A stretch of DNA of 8,030 nt. Origin: an uncultured Porticoccus sp. (lineage in GTDB: Bacteria > Pseudomonadota > Gammaproteobacteria > Pseudomonadales > Porticoccaceae). The DNA lies in assembly GCA_950063125.1 (NCBI GenBank), contig CATLZI010000088.1:1-8030 (forward strand), written 5' to 3'. Numbering within the stretch: the first letter of the stretch is position 1; each line of letters begins with the position of its first letter. The notes beneath the pieces are model-generated. The model had not been told where the DNA came from, ran no database searches, and was given only the letters and a program-made list of their open reading frames with translations. Of this stretch, positions 1-6,654 are shown piece after piece. The translations under genes and the position numbers were made by a program.

Positions 1-1646
1 TTGGTGTCCGAGGTGATCAGTGGTTTGATGGTTTCCGTCAACGGCAGAATCTCGTAGACACCCTGCCGCCCGAGATAACCGGTATTTCGGCACTCCAGAC
101 AACCTGCCGGGCGGTAGATGGTCGCCGGTGATTTGACTTTCCAGGGGCGCACCAGCGACTCCCAGTCTGCCGGATCAACGGTTACCGCCTCCTTGCAGTG
201 CGGACAGAGAGTCCGCACCAGACGCTGGGCCATAATACCGTTGACCGTCACCTTGATCAGGTGGGCGGGAATGCCCAGGTCCAACAGTCGGGTGATCGCT
301 GAGGGCGCATCATTGGTGTGCAGCGTTGACAATACAAGGTGTCCGGTGAGGGCGGCCTGGATCGCCATCTGCGCTGTCTCCAGGTCCCGGATCTCGCCCA
401 CCATGATGATATCCGGGTCCTGCCGCATCAGGGTTCGAATGCCCGCGGCGAAATCGAACTCGATTTTATGCTGTACCTGACTCTGATTGAAGCTGTCCTC
501 GACCATCTCAATGGGGTCCTCAATAGTGCTGACGTTCACATCTTCGGTGGCGAGTCCTTTAAGGGTCGAATAAAGGGTGGTGGTCTTGCCCGAGCCCGTG
601 GGGCCGGTGACCAGCACAATGCCATGGGGTCTACCGGTCATGGTCTCCCAGCGTTTCAGGTCATCACCACTGAGCCCCAAATCAGTAAAGCTGCGCAGCA
701 GCACATCGGGATCAAAAATCCGCATCACCAGTTTTTCGCCAAAAGCGGTGGGCAGGGTGGACAGGCGCAGCTCCACTTCGCCACCCGCCGGGGTGACGGT
801 CTTGACCCGGCCATCCTGGGGGCGGCGTTTTTCCGCTACGTTCATGCGGCCGAGTATTTTCAGACGACTGGTGACAGCGGTCATTACCTGATCGGGCAGG
901 TCATAGACCTGATGCAACACGCCATCGATTCGAAAGCGAATCCGGCCTTTTTCCCGCCGCGGCTCCAGATGAATATCACTGGCCCGCTGGTCGAAAGCAT
1001 ACTGCAGCAGCCAGTCCACAATATTGATAATGTGCTGGTCCTGGGCATCGGGATCCTTGAGGGAGCCGATCTGTAACAACTGCTCAAAATTCGTGACACC
1101 CGACCGCTTAGAGCCGGCAATGCCCTTCGCACCAAACACCGATTTGGCCAGCGAGTAGAATTCCACGGTGTACTTGGCCAGATCGACCGGATTGACCACC
1201 ACCCGCCTGATAGTTTTGCGACTGGTCTGTTCAAGGTTTGCCATCCACTCAGTGATGAAGGGCTGCATGGTCGCGATCAGCAATTCTGTGTCGTTGACGC
1301 CAATACACAGAATACTGTGACGGCGGGCAAAATTAAAAAACATCACCCCGGTGACCCTGGCGACATCAATCTGCAGCGGATCGATATGTGCCACGTCCAG
1401 GCCGGCCTTCTCTGCCAGCCAGCGGGTCAGCGTATCGATATTGAGCTGCTTGCCAGGTTCCAAGGGGTTGTCTGGACGCTGACCTGCGATATAGGCCAGC
1501 GGATGCAGCAGTGCCTGCTCGCGGCTGCGCTGCGCCCCGGCGAGCATATTGGCATCACTGCGCGACAACAGGCCATCGGCCACCAGATCGTTGAGCACAT
1601 TACCCAGGTCCAGTTGACGCTCCGGCATCTCAGCGGCTGGCACCAT
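1..1646 (-). CDS. GspE/PulE/PilB-family secretion or type IV pilus assembly ATPase, C-terminus cut off by the window edge
   Basis: This is a cytoplasmic hexameric ATPase of the type that powers type II secretion or type IV pilus extension by driving an inner-membrane platform protein. The minus-strand frame is open from ATG 1646 to the window edge (548 codons seen). After an N-terminal adaptor domain (about residues 1-190) comes SDIHLEP (about 223-229) and GRIRFRIDGVL. The Asp-box region reads TLPTAFGEK, the Walker A is GPTGSGKT (348-355, K354), the Walker B region ends MVGEIRD (G417, E418), and the His box is STLHTND (H443). A zinc-binding tetracysteine follows as CPHC (C481, C484) and CLEC (C516, C519). 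Family members are usually about 570-600 residues, so only the tail is missing. A stop codon lies 15 codons upstream; an in-frame GTG at 1682 is an alternative start. ATG 1646 has no good ribosome binding site. No other secretion or pilus gene is adjacent, so GspE and PilB cannot be told apart here. The family call is firm and the exact system is not. Confidence 0.93.
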   Translation of the reverse strand, partial: MVPAAEMPERQLDLGNVLNDLVADGLLSRSDANMLAGAQRSREQALLHPLAYIAGQRPDNPLEPGKQLNIDTLTRWLAEKAGLDVAHIDPLQIDVARVTGVMFFNFARRHSILCIGVNDTELLIATMQPFITEWMANLEQTSRKTIRRVVVNPVDLAKYTVEFYSLAKSVFGAKGIAGSKRSGVTNFEQLLQIGSLKDPDAQDQHIINIVDWLLQYAFDQRASDIHLEPRREKGRIRFRIDGVLHQVYDLPDQVMTAVTSRLKILGRMNVAEKRRPQDGRVKTVTPAGGEVELRLSTLPTAFGEKLVMRIFDPDVLLRSFTDLGLSGDDLKRWETMTGRPHGIVLVTGPTGSGKTTTLYSTLKGLATEDVNVSTIEDPIEMVEDSFNQSQVQHKIEFDFAAGIRTLMRQDPDIIMVGEIRDLETAQMAIQAALTGHLVLSTLHTNDAPSAITRLLDLGIPAHLIKVTVNGIMAQRLVRTLCPHCKEAVTVDPADWESLVRPWKVKSPATIYRPAGCLECRNTGYLGRQGVYEILPLTETIKPLITSDT

Positions 1647-1649
1647 AAC

Positions 1650-1679
1650 ATTTACCCGATTTATCCGATTTATCCGATT
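1650..1679. repeat. 9-bp tandem repeat, three full copies plus a partial one
   Basis: Copies start at 1650 (ATTTACCCG), 1659 (ATTTATCCG) and 1668 (ATTTATCCG), followed by a partial ATT at 1677. The first copy differs by one base. The array sits directly in front of the start of the minus-strand ATPase gene. Since 9 is a multiple of 3 and the frame stays open through it, copy-number changes would lengthen the leader, or an N-terminal Asn-Arg-Ile repeat if GTG 1682 is the true start, without shifting the frame. Confidence 0.85.
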
Positions 1680-1689
1680 CACAGATCAG

Positions 1690-1718
1690 AGTATGACGGC
1701 TGAGGGTTGCAGCGACAA
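1690..1718 (-). promoter_or_regulatory. Candidate sigma-70 promoter for the minus-strand ATPase gene
   Basis: Reading the minus strand, a -35-like TTGTCG (1718-1713) is followed after exactly 17 bp by a -10-like CATACT (1695-1690). Each box matches the consensus at 4 of 6 positions. Transcription would start at about 1682-1684, just upstream of the 9-bp repeats and at or next to the in-frame GTG at 1682. This is inferred from consensus matching by eye only. Confidence 0.35.
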
Positions 1719-1763
1719 TGATCACCGCATGCATAGTATCAATAGGCATCGTCGAATCCGGTC

Positions 1764-1807
1764 AAACAAAACATATTTGTTTTCTCGCCCGGGCTTTCCG
1801 GGGGAAA
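1764..1807. promoter_or_regulatory. Cluster of short palindromes in the divergent intergenic region, possible operator
   Basis: Three inverted repeats follow one another between the divergent ATPase and DUF6316-like genes. AAACAAA (1764-1770) pairs with TTTGTTT (1776-1782) around a 5-base loop. GCCCGGGC (1787-1794) is a perfect 8-bp palindrome. TTTCC (1795-1799) pairs with GGAAA (1803-1807) around GGG. Such symmetry could be a binding site for a dimeric regulator, but I recognise no known operator and no clear plus-strand promoter is visible. It may be chance. Confidence 0.3.
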
Positions 1808-1853
1808 TTGACTCATACTTCCAATAGGGAATTGCCCCTGTTTTCAGCAGGTG

Positions 1854-1859
1854 AAGGAG
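1854..1859 (+). promoter_or_regulatory. Shine-Dalgarno site that sets the start of the DUF6316-like gene
   Basis: AAGGAG lies six bases before ATG 1866. This strong, well-spaced site decides for ATG 1866 over the in-frame GTG at 1851, which would place the ribosome binding site inside the coding sequence. Confidence 0.8.
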
Positions 1860-1865
1860 TCTGTC

Positions 1866-2105
1866 ATGACCATCAGACACGGCGAGGAAAGCGCCACCCA
1901 CTTCCGTTCGGAACGCATCGAATACATAAATGGTTCCTGGTATATTGCCGTTCGTGAGACCCATGGCATGCTCGGCCCTTTTCCCACCAGGGAGACTGCA
2001 CAAAGGGCGGCCTGTGCCTATATCAAGGATATAGAGAGCGGTCGTTCCGACGTTGAAGCCCTATCCAATATCCATATTCTGATTAAAACCCTATCCAACA
2101 AGTAA
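1866..2105 (+). CDS. Small DUF6316-like protein of unknown function
   Basis: This 79-residue protein has no signal peptide or membrane segment and is probably cytoplasmic. Its core reads FRSERIEYINGSWYIAVRE, then GPFPTRETAQRAACAYI. That is the pattern I associate with the DUF6316 family of short gammaproteobacterial proteins: a small sheet containing NGxWY, then G-P-F, then a helix with a conserved A-x-x-A spacing. The family assignment is from memory and moderately sure; no function is known to me. The start at ATG 1866 is supported by the AAGGAG site. The tail contains a repeated Leu-Ser-Asn encoded by two copies of CCCTATCCAA, 30 bp apart. Its stop is 93 bp before argE in the same reading frame. 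Co-transcription with argE is possible, but a separate argE promoter candidate lies in the gap. It diverges from the ATPase gene and may share its control region. Confidence 0.8.
   Translation: MTIRHGEESATHFRSERIEYINGSWYIAVRETHGMLGPFPTRETAQRAACAYIKDIESGRSDVEALSNIHILIKTLSNK
2059..2098 (+). repeat. Direct repeat of CCCTATCCAA inside the DUF6316-like gene
   Basis: The 10-base word occurs at 2059-2068 and 2089-2098, a 30-bp period that stays in frame and encodes Leu-Ser-Asn twice near the C-terminus. Recombination between the copies would remove ten residues without a frameshift. Confidence 0.6.
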
Positions 2106-2164
2106 GCCAACCGTTCTCCCTTTCTTGCACCAGAAGCCCCTAGCTGCTCACCGCACGGCGGTAA

Positions 2165-2192
2165 TTGCTTTTTCACCCGCCGCCCGTACACT
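2165..2192 (+). promoter_or_regulatory. Candidate promoter immediately upstream of argE
   Basis: A weak -35-like TTGCTT (2165-2170) is followed after 16 bp by a good -10-like TACACT (2187-2192). The expected transcription start, about seven bases beyond the -10, falls on A2199, the first base of the argE ATG. No Shine-Dalgarno sequence precedes that ATG, so a leaderless mRNA is possible. CGGCGG (2156-2161) and CCGCCG (2177-2182) form an inverted repeat that encloses the -35 box. This is consensus matching by eye. Confidence 0.35.
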
Positions 2193-2198
2193 GCAGCC

Positions 2199-3326
2199 AT
2201 GTTAATTATGCCCATGCTGCAACAGCTGATTGCCACCCCTTCAATCAGCAGCGTCAACCCCGCCCTCGACCAGGGAAACCGGGCGGTGATTGAGTTGCTG
2301 GCAGGCTGGCTGGAAGATCTCGGTTTTACCGTGGACATCATGCCCCTGAAGGATCCCCGCAAAGCCAATTTGATCGCCACGCTGGGCAGTGGTCCCGGCG
2401 GATTAGTGTTGGCGGGGCACACCGACACGGTGCCCTGCGATGAAGCCCGCTGGACACACAACCCCTTCAAGTTGCTTGAGAAAGACCAGCGCATCTATGG
2501 CCTAGGGACCTGTGATATGAAGGGATTTTTTCCGCTGATCATTGAAGCCGCCAGACAGTTTTCCCGTCAAACACTCCAGCAGCCACTGATTGTGCTGGCA
2601 ACGGCAGATGAAGAGTCCTCCATGTCCGGCGCACTGGCTCTGGCTGCGGCGGGCAAACCCAGAGCCCGCTATGCCCTGATCGGCGAGCCCACCGGGATGA
2701 AACCCATCAATATGCACAAAGGCATCATGGTGGAAAAGCTGATCATAGAGGGTCGGTCCGGCCACTCCAGTGATCCCACCCTGGGGCGCAATGCCATGGA
2801 AACCATGCACAGCGCGATGGGCGAACTACTGTCACTGCGGAACGAACTGCGAGAGAAGCATCATAACCCGATGTTCAATGTCGGCCATCCGACTATGAAC
2901 CTGGGCTGCATTCACGGCGGTAACAACCCCAATCGTATCTGTGGCCACTGTGAACTGGGCTTTGAAATTCGAGTCTTGCCGGGTATGGATACCGTGGCAT
3001 TGCAGCAACAGATAAATGACCGCATCCTGCCATTTCGGGAGCGTGACGGGGTCGCTATTTCACTGGAGCACTACTGTGTCCCCGCTTTTGCTTCAGGCGC
3101 TGATTCCACGCTGGTAAAAATGTGTGAATCCCTGACCAATCACACCAGCGAATCAGTGTCATTTGCTACCGAAGCGCCCTATCTGAAAGATCTGGGGATG
3201 GATGTGGTGGTACTTGGGCCCGGCAGCGTCGAGCAGGCACATCAACCCGATGAATACCTGGCCATTGACCGCATACAACCCACGGTTGATTTTCTGGTAC
3301 AACTGATCGGTCGCTGTTGCTTATAA
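2199..3326 (+). CDS. argE: Acetylornithine deacetylase (ArgE, M20 metallopeptidase family)
   Basis: ArgE hydrolyses N-acetyl-L-ornithine to ornithine and acetate in cytoplasmic arginine synthesis by the linear route. The 375-residue protein follows E. coli ArgE (about 383) from end to end. The co-catalytic metal site of the M20 family is complete: H74 in AGHTDTVP, bridging D106 in GTCDMKGF, catalytic E138 and metal-binding E139 in ATADEES, E163 in IGEPT and H348 in QAHQPDEYL. The dimerisation (lid) domain spans roughly 175-285 and includes GRSGHSSDP and GCIHGGNNPNRIC. ATG 2199 is the first start after an in-frame stop (the TAA of the preceding gene) and leaves the N-terminus about eight residues shorter than in E. 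coli. ATG 2211 is possible but loses more. No ribosome binding site is seen. The stop overlaps the argA start by one base, indicating one operon. No intact ARG box for ArgR was recognised. Confidence 0.96.
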   Translation: MLIMPMLQQLIATPSISSVNPALDQGNRAVIELLAGWLEDLGFTVDIMPLKDPRKANLIATLGSGPGGLVLAGHTDTVPCDEARWTHNPFKLLEKDQRIYGLGTCDMKGFFPLIIEAARQFSRQTLQQPLIVLATADEESSMSGALALAAAGKPRARYALIGEPTGMKPINMHKGIMVEKLIIEGRSGHSSDPTLGRNAMETMHSAMGELLSLRNELREKHHNPMFNVGHPTMNLGCIHGGNNPNRICGHCELGFEIRVLPGMDTVALQQQINDRILPFRERDGVAISLEHYCVPAFASGADSTLVKMCESLTNHTSESVSFATEAPYLKDLGMDVVVLGPGSVEQAHQPDEYLAIDRIQPTVDFLVQLIGRCCL

Positions 3327-4663
3327 TGGCACCGGATAACCTTCAGGCCAACACTGTGTCCGACTACGTAAAATTTCTACGCGATACCTCCCCGTACATC
3401 AACACGCACCGGGGGAAAACCTTTGTACTTGCCCTGGGTGGCGAGGCCATAGCCCATGCCAATTTCACTAATATCGTCCACGACATCGCACTGCTGCACA
3501 GTCTTGGCATAAAGCTGGTACTGGTGCACGGTGCCAGGCCACAGATTGAGGAACGGCTGAAGGGCAGCGCCATTAGCCCACAGTTTGACCAGTACACACG
3601 GATTACCGATTCAGCCACCATGGTCTGCGTCAAGGATGCCGTAGGTAGCGCCCGCATTGCCATTGAAGCCAAGCTCTCAACCGGTGCCACCAACTCGCCC
3701 ATGCACGGCGCCCGAATCCGGGTACTGGGTGGCAATCTGATCACGGCCAAACCACTGGGAGTTCGCGAGGGCATCGATTTTCACCACACCGGTGAGGTGA
3801 GGCGAATCGACCACAAGGCCATTCAGAGGCAACTGGAAGACGGGGCCATCGTACTGCTGTCACCGATCGGTTACTCACCTACCGGTGAAGCCTACAATCT
3901 CAACTATGAGGATATAGCCACCCAGACTGCCGTCAGCATGGGGGCGGAAAAACTGATCATTTTCAGCACAAGTGGCGGCGTAAAGACCCCACAGGGCGAC
4001 CTGTTAAAAATGCTGTCACTGAACGAGGTACCCCAATGCCTCAACGTGCTGAAGGATAACGTGTCGCTGCAGCATGCCTTGATGGCCTGTTACCAGGCCT
4101 GTGAAAACGGGGTACTAAGAGGACACATCATCAGCTATGAAGATAACGGTGCCTTGCTCACCGAGCTGTTTACTCTCGAAGGTAGCGGCACGCTGGTGTT
4201 GAAAAATGGCCGGGAGGTGATCCGTCAGGCAACTATTGATGACGTGGGTGGGCTGCTGGAGCTCATCGAACCACTTGAGCAAAAAGGCATTCTGGTCAAA
4301 CGCTCCAGGGAATTACTCGAAACGGAGATATCCCGTTTTACTGTCATGCTCCATGCCGAGGGAATGCTGGTGGGTTGTGCGGCAATCTACCCGTTCAGGG
4401 ATGGGGTGTCGGCGGAATTGGCCTGCGTGGTAACCCATCCCGACTTTCTCAATCGCGGGTTTGCCAGTCGCCTGCTGGCACAACTGGAAACCCAGGCAGC
4501 CCTGCAGGGTATCAGGCAGCTATTCGTACTGACCACCCGGGCCAGCGACTGGTTCAAGGAAAAGGGCTTTGTAGACAGCTCGCTGGATGAATTGCCTGCC
4601 GAGCGCAAGTCCCTGTACAACTTCCAGCGCAACTCCCGGATATTCTGCAAGAATCTCGTATAA
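3326..4663 (+). CDS. argA: N-acetylglutamate synthase (amino-acid N-acetyltransferase, ArgA)
   Basis: ArgA transfers acetyl from acetyl-CoA to glutamate, the committed first step of arginine synthesis, and in the E. coli type is feedback-inhibited by arginine. The protein (445 residues; E. coli about 443) has the classical two-domain build. An amino-acid-kinase-like domain (about 20-285) contains [20 protein letters not shown], the region HGARPQI and [12 protein letters not shown]. It is thought to bind the arginine inhibitor. A GNAT acetyltransferase domain (about 297-440) contains [28 protein letters not shown], the acetyl-CoA-binding segment [16 protein letters not shown] and [20 protein letters not shown] 3326 begins on the last base of the argE stop (TAATG) and is preferred over TTG 3317 inside argE. 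No separate ribosome binding site is seen, so translation is probably coupled to argE. This is the full-length fused form, not the short stand-alone GNAT form. Confidence 0.96.
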   Translation: MAPDNLQANTVSDYVKFLRDTSPYINTHRGKTFVLALGGEAIAHANFTNIVHDIALLHSLGIKLVLVHGARPQIEERLKGSAISPQFDQYTRITDSATMVCVKDAVGSARIAIEAKLSTGATNSPMHGARIRVLGGNLITAKPLGVREGIDFHHTGEVRRIDHKAIQRQLEDGAIVLLSPIGYSPTGEAYNLNYEDIATQTAVSMGAEKLIIFSTSGGVKTPQGDLLKMLSLNEVPQCLNVLKDNVSLQHALMACYQACENGVLRGHIISYEDNGALLTELFTLEGSGTLVLKNGREVIRQATIDDVGGLLELIEPLEQKGILVKRSRELLETEISRFTVMLHAEGMLVGCAAIYPFRDGVSAELACVVTHPDFLNRGFASRLLAQLETQAALQGIRQLFVLTTRASDWFKEKGFVDSSLDELPAERKSLYNFQRNSRIFCKNLV

Positions 4664-4687
4664 CTGCTGATTACCCAAGCCGGTCTC

Positions 4688-4696
4688 TGCTATCCT
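4688..4696 (+). promoter_or_regulatory. Weak extended -10 candidate upstream of ilvD
   Basis: TGC followed by TATCCT forms an extended -10-like element in the 71-bp gap between argA and ilvD, with no convincing -35. It would give a leader of about 32 bases. No attenuator-type leader peptide or hairpin was seen. If the element is not real, ilvD would depend on read-through from argA. Confidence 0.25.
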
Positions 4697-4722
4697 TGAC
4701 GCCCTGTTTTGTTGAGGAAGAG

Positions 4723-4728
4723 AAGAGG
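4723..4728 (+). promoter_or_regulatory. Shine-Dalgarno site that sets the ilvD start
   Basis: AAGAGG ends six bases before ATG 4735. It supports this start over the in-frame TTG at 4696, which would add 13 residues absent from known IlvD proteins. Confidence 0.7.
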
Positions 4729-4734
4729 CCAATC

Positions 4735-6576
4735 ATGCCGGTATATCGCTCACACACCACCACCCAAGGCCGCAACATGTCTGGTGCCCGCGCCCTGTGG
4801 CGGGCCACCGGCATGAAAGATGGCGACTTTGACAAACCGATCATCGCCGTTGCCAATTCCTTTACCCAATTCGTGCCGGGGCATGTCCACCTGAAAGACA
4901 TGGGCCAACTGGTCATCGGCGAAATCGAAAAAGCCGGCGGGGTGGGCAAGGAATTCAATACGATTGCCGTGGATGATGGTATCGCCATGGGCCACGACGG
5001 CATGCTCTACTCACTGCCTTCGCGGGATATTATCGCCGACTCGGTGGAATACATGGTGAATGCCCACTGTGCCGATGCACTGGTGTGTATATCCAACTGT
5101 GACAAGATCACCCCCGGCATGCTGATGGCGGCGATGCGGCTCAATATACCGACCATTTTTGTCTCGGGCGGGCCCATGGAAGCCGGTAAAACCAAGCTTT
5201 CCGAGCATAAGCTGGACCTGGTGGATGCCATGGTGATTGCCGCTGATCCCGATGCCTCCGACGAAAAAGCCAATGAATATGAACGCTCCGCCTGCCCTAC
5301 CTGCGGTTCCTGTTCGGGGATGTTTACGGCGAATTCGATGAACTGTCTCACCGAAGCACTGGGCTTGTCCCTGCCGGGCAATGGCACCGCGCTGGCGACC
5401 CATGCAGACCGCCGCAGACTCTTTGAAGAAGCGGGTCGCCGCATCGTCTCAATGGCCCGGGAGTACTACGAAGAGGACCACCTGGCCGTGCTGCCCCGCT
5501 CCATTGCCAGCTTCGAGGCGTTTGAAAATGCCATGACCATGGACATCGCCATGGGCGGCTCCACCAATACCATTCTTCATCTTCTGGCCGCCGCCCAGGA
5601 AGCCAACGTGGACTTCACCATGGCCGACATCGACCGACTGTCGCGGAAAGTGCCACAACTCTGCAAGGTGGCGCCCAGTACCCCGCAATATCATGTCGAG
5701 GACGTACATCGCGCCGGTGGCGTGTTCGGCATTCTCGGCGAACTGGATCGCGCGGGACTGCTGCACACGGATGTCTCTACGGTTCACACACCGACCATGG
5801 CGGCGGCCTTAGCCAGCTGGGATATCATGCGCAACAATGACGAGGCGCTGACAAAATTCTTCAAGGCCGGCCCCGCCGGCATCCCCACCCAACAGGCCTT
5901 CAGCCAGGATACCCGCTGGGGCTCCCTGGATGCCGACCGCCAAAACGGCTGTATCCGTAGCCTTGAGCACGCCTTCAGTCTGGAGGGGGGACTGGCAGTG
6001 CTCTACGGCAATATCGCCCTGAACGGCTGTGTGGTGAAAACCTCCGGTGTGGATGACTCAATTCTGGTTTTCTCCGGCCCGGCCCATATTTGCGAAAGCC
6101 AGGATCAGGCGGTCGAGGATATTCTCAACGACCGGGTCAAAGCTGGCGATGTGGTCATTATTCGCTATGAAGGGCCCCGCGGCGGCCCGGGTATGCAGGA
6201 GATGCTCTACCCCACCAGCTACCTCAAGTCGAAAGGGCTGGGCAAGGACTGCGCACTGATCACCGACGGGCGTTTTTCGGGAGGGACCTCCGGCCTGTCC
6301 ATCGGCCACGTCTCACCTGAAGCCGCCGCCGGCGGCGCCATCGGTCTGGTCAGGGATGGCGATATCATTGAAATTGATATCCCCGGGCGCACCATCAACG
6401 TAGCGCTCAGCGACCAGCAACTGGCGGAGCGCCGTGTCGAACAGGATGACCTGGGCTGGTTTCCAGTGGAAAAACGGCCTCGCCGGATATCTGCTGCACT
6501 GCAGGCCTATGCCGCGCTGGCGACCAGCGCCGACCGCGGTGCCGTGCGTGATCTGAGCCTGATCACCATCAAATAG
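4735..6576 (+). CDS. ilvD: Dihydroxy-acid dehydratase (IlvD)
   Basis: IlvD dehydrates 2,3-dihydroxy-isovalerate and 2,3-dihydroxy-3-methylvalerate to the 2-keto acids that become valine and isoleucine, and supplies leucine and pantothenate synthesis. It is a cytoplasmic iron-sulfur enzyme. The 613-residue protein matches E. coli IlvD (616) along its length, starting [20 protein letters not shown]. Key sites are [12 protein letters not shown] (D80, D81; metal and active site), [12 protein letters not shown] (C122 cluster ligand, K124 probable carbamylated magnesium ligand) and [19 protein letters not shown] (C193 corresponding to E. coli C195). The C-terminal domain has [11 protein letters not shown] and [20 protein letters not shown]. 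At the position of the first cysteine of [2Fe-2S] plant-type enzymes it reads [11 protein letters not shown], with no Cys, as in the oxygen-sensitive E. coli type. The start is set by AAGAGG. It lies 71 bp after argA and ends at a strong terminator; it may be a separate unit or read through from argA. Confidence 0.97.
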   Translation: MPVYRSHTTTQGRNMSGARALWRATGMKDGDFDKPIIAVANSFTQFVPGHVHLKDMGQLVIGEIEKAGGVGKEFNTIAVDDGIAMGHDGMLYSLPSRDIIADSVEYMVNAHCADALVCISNCDKITPGMLMAAMRLNIPTIFVSGGPMEAGKTKLSEHKLDLVDAMVIAADPDASDEKANEYERSACPTCGSCSGMFTANSMNCLTEALGLSLPGNGTALATHADRRRLFEEAGRRIVSMAREYYEEDHLAVLPRSIASFEAFENAMTMDIAMGGSTNTILHLLAAAQEANVDFTMADIDRLSRKVPQLCKVAPSTPQYHVEDVHRAGGVFGILGELDRAGLLHTDVSTVHTPTMAAALASWDIMRNNDEALTKFFKAGPAGIPTQQAFSQDTRWGSLDADRQNGCIRSLEHAFSLEGGLAVLYGNIALNGCVVKTSGVDDSILVFSGPAHICESQDQAVEDILNDRVKAGDVVIIRYEGPRGGPGMQEMLYPTSYLKSKGLGKDCALITDGRFSGGTSGLSIGHVSPEAAAGGAIGLVRDGDIIEIDIPGRTINVALSDQQLAERRVEQDDLGWFPVEKRPRRISAALQAYAALATSADRGAVRDLSLITIK

Positions 6577-6593
6577 CCTCGGGCGACCGCTAT

Positions 6594-6624
6594 AAAAAAA
6601 CCGGCCAACAAGGCCGGTTTTTTT
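6594..6624. terminator. Bidirectional rho-independent terminator between ilvD and the TPR gene
   Basis: A perfect hairpin with arms CCGGCC (6601-6606) and GGCCGG (6612-6617) around loop AACAA is flanked by seven A on the left and seven T on the right. The stem can extend through the A/T runs. It reads as a terminator on both strands and sits between two convergent genes: 17 bp after the ilvD stop and 30 bp after the stop of the minus-strand TPR gene. Confidence 0.95.
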
Positions 6625-6654
6625 AATCTGATAGATTAGTGATGTGTACAAGCC

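Noticed and set aside
339..1076. Long plus-strand open frame of 245 codons opposite the ATPase gene
   Set aside because: The opposite strand encodes a continuous ATPase with every family motif. The plus-strand frame has no recognisable domain and is a by-product of codon bias.
1808..1836. TTGACT (1808-1813) as -35 of a promoter for the DUF6316-like gene
   Set aside because: No -10-like hexamer lies 16-18 bp downstream.
1722..2003. Minus-strand open frame of 93 codons across the divergent region and the DUF6316-like gene
   Set aside because: It overlaps a plus-strand gene with a strong ribosome binding site and a conserved-looking core. It has no supporting start signal or known motif.
2018..2034. 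CTATATC/GATATAG inverted repeat with a 3-base loop
   Set aside because: It lies inside the coding sequence of the DUF6316-like gene, is short and AT-rich, and is likely chance.
2156..2182. GC-rich inverted repeat as a terminator after the DUF6316-like gene
   Set aside because: There is no T-run after the stem, and the 15-base loop is long for a terminator.
4696..4724. TTGACG (4696-4701) as -35 of an ilvD promoter
   Set aside because: The expected -10 position reads AGAGAA, which does not resemble a -10 box.
4664..4734. Attenuator or leader peptide for ilvD
   Set aside because: The 71-bp gap holds no short open frame rich in Ile/Val/Leu codons and no terminator hairpin.
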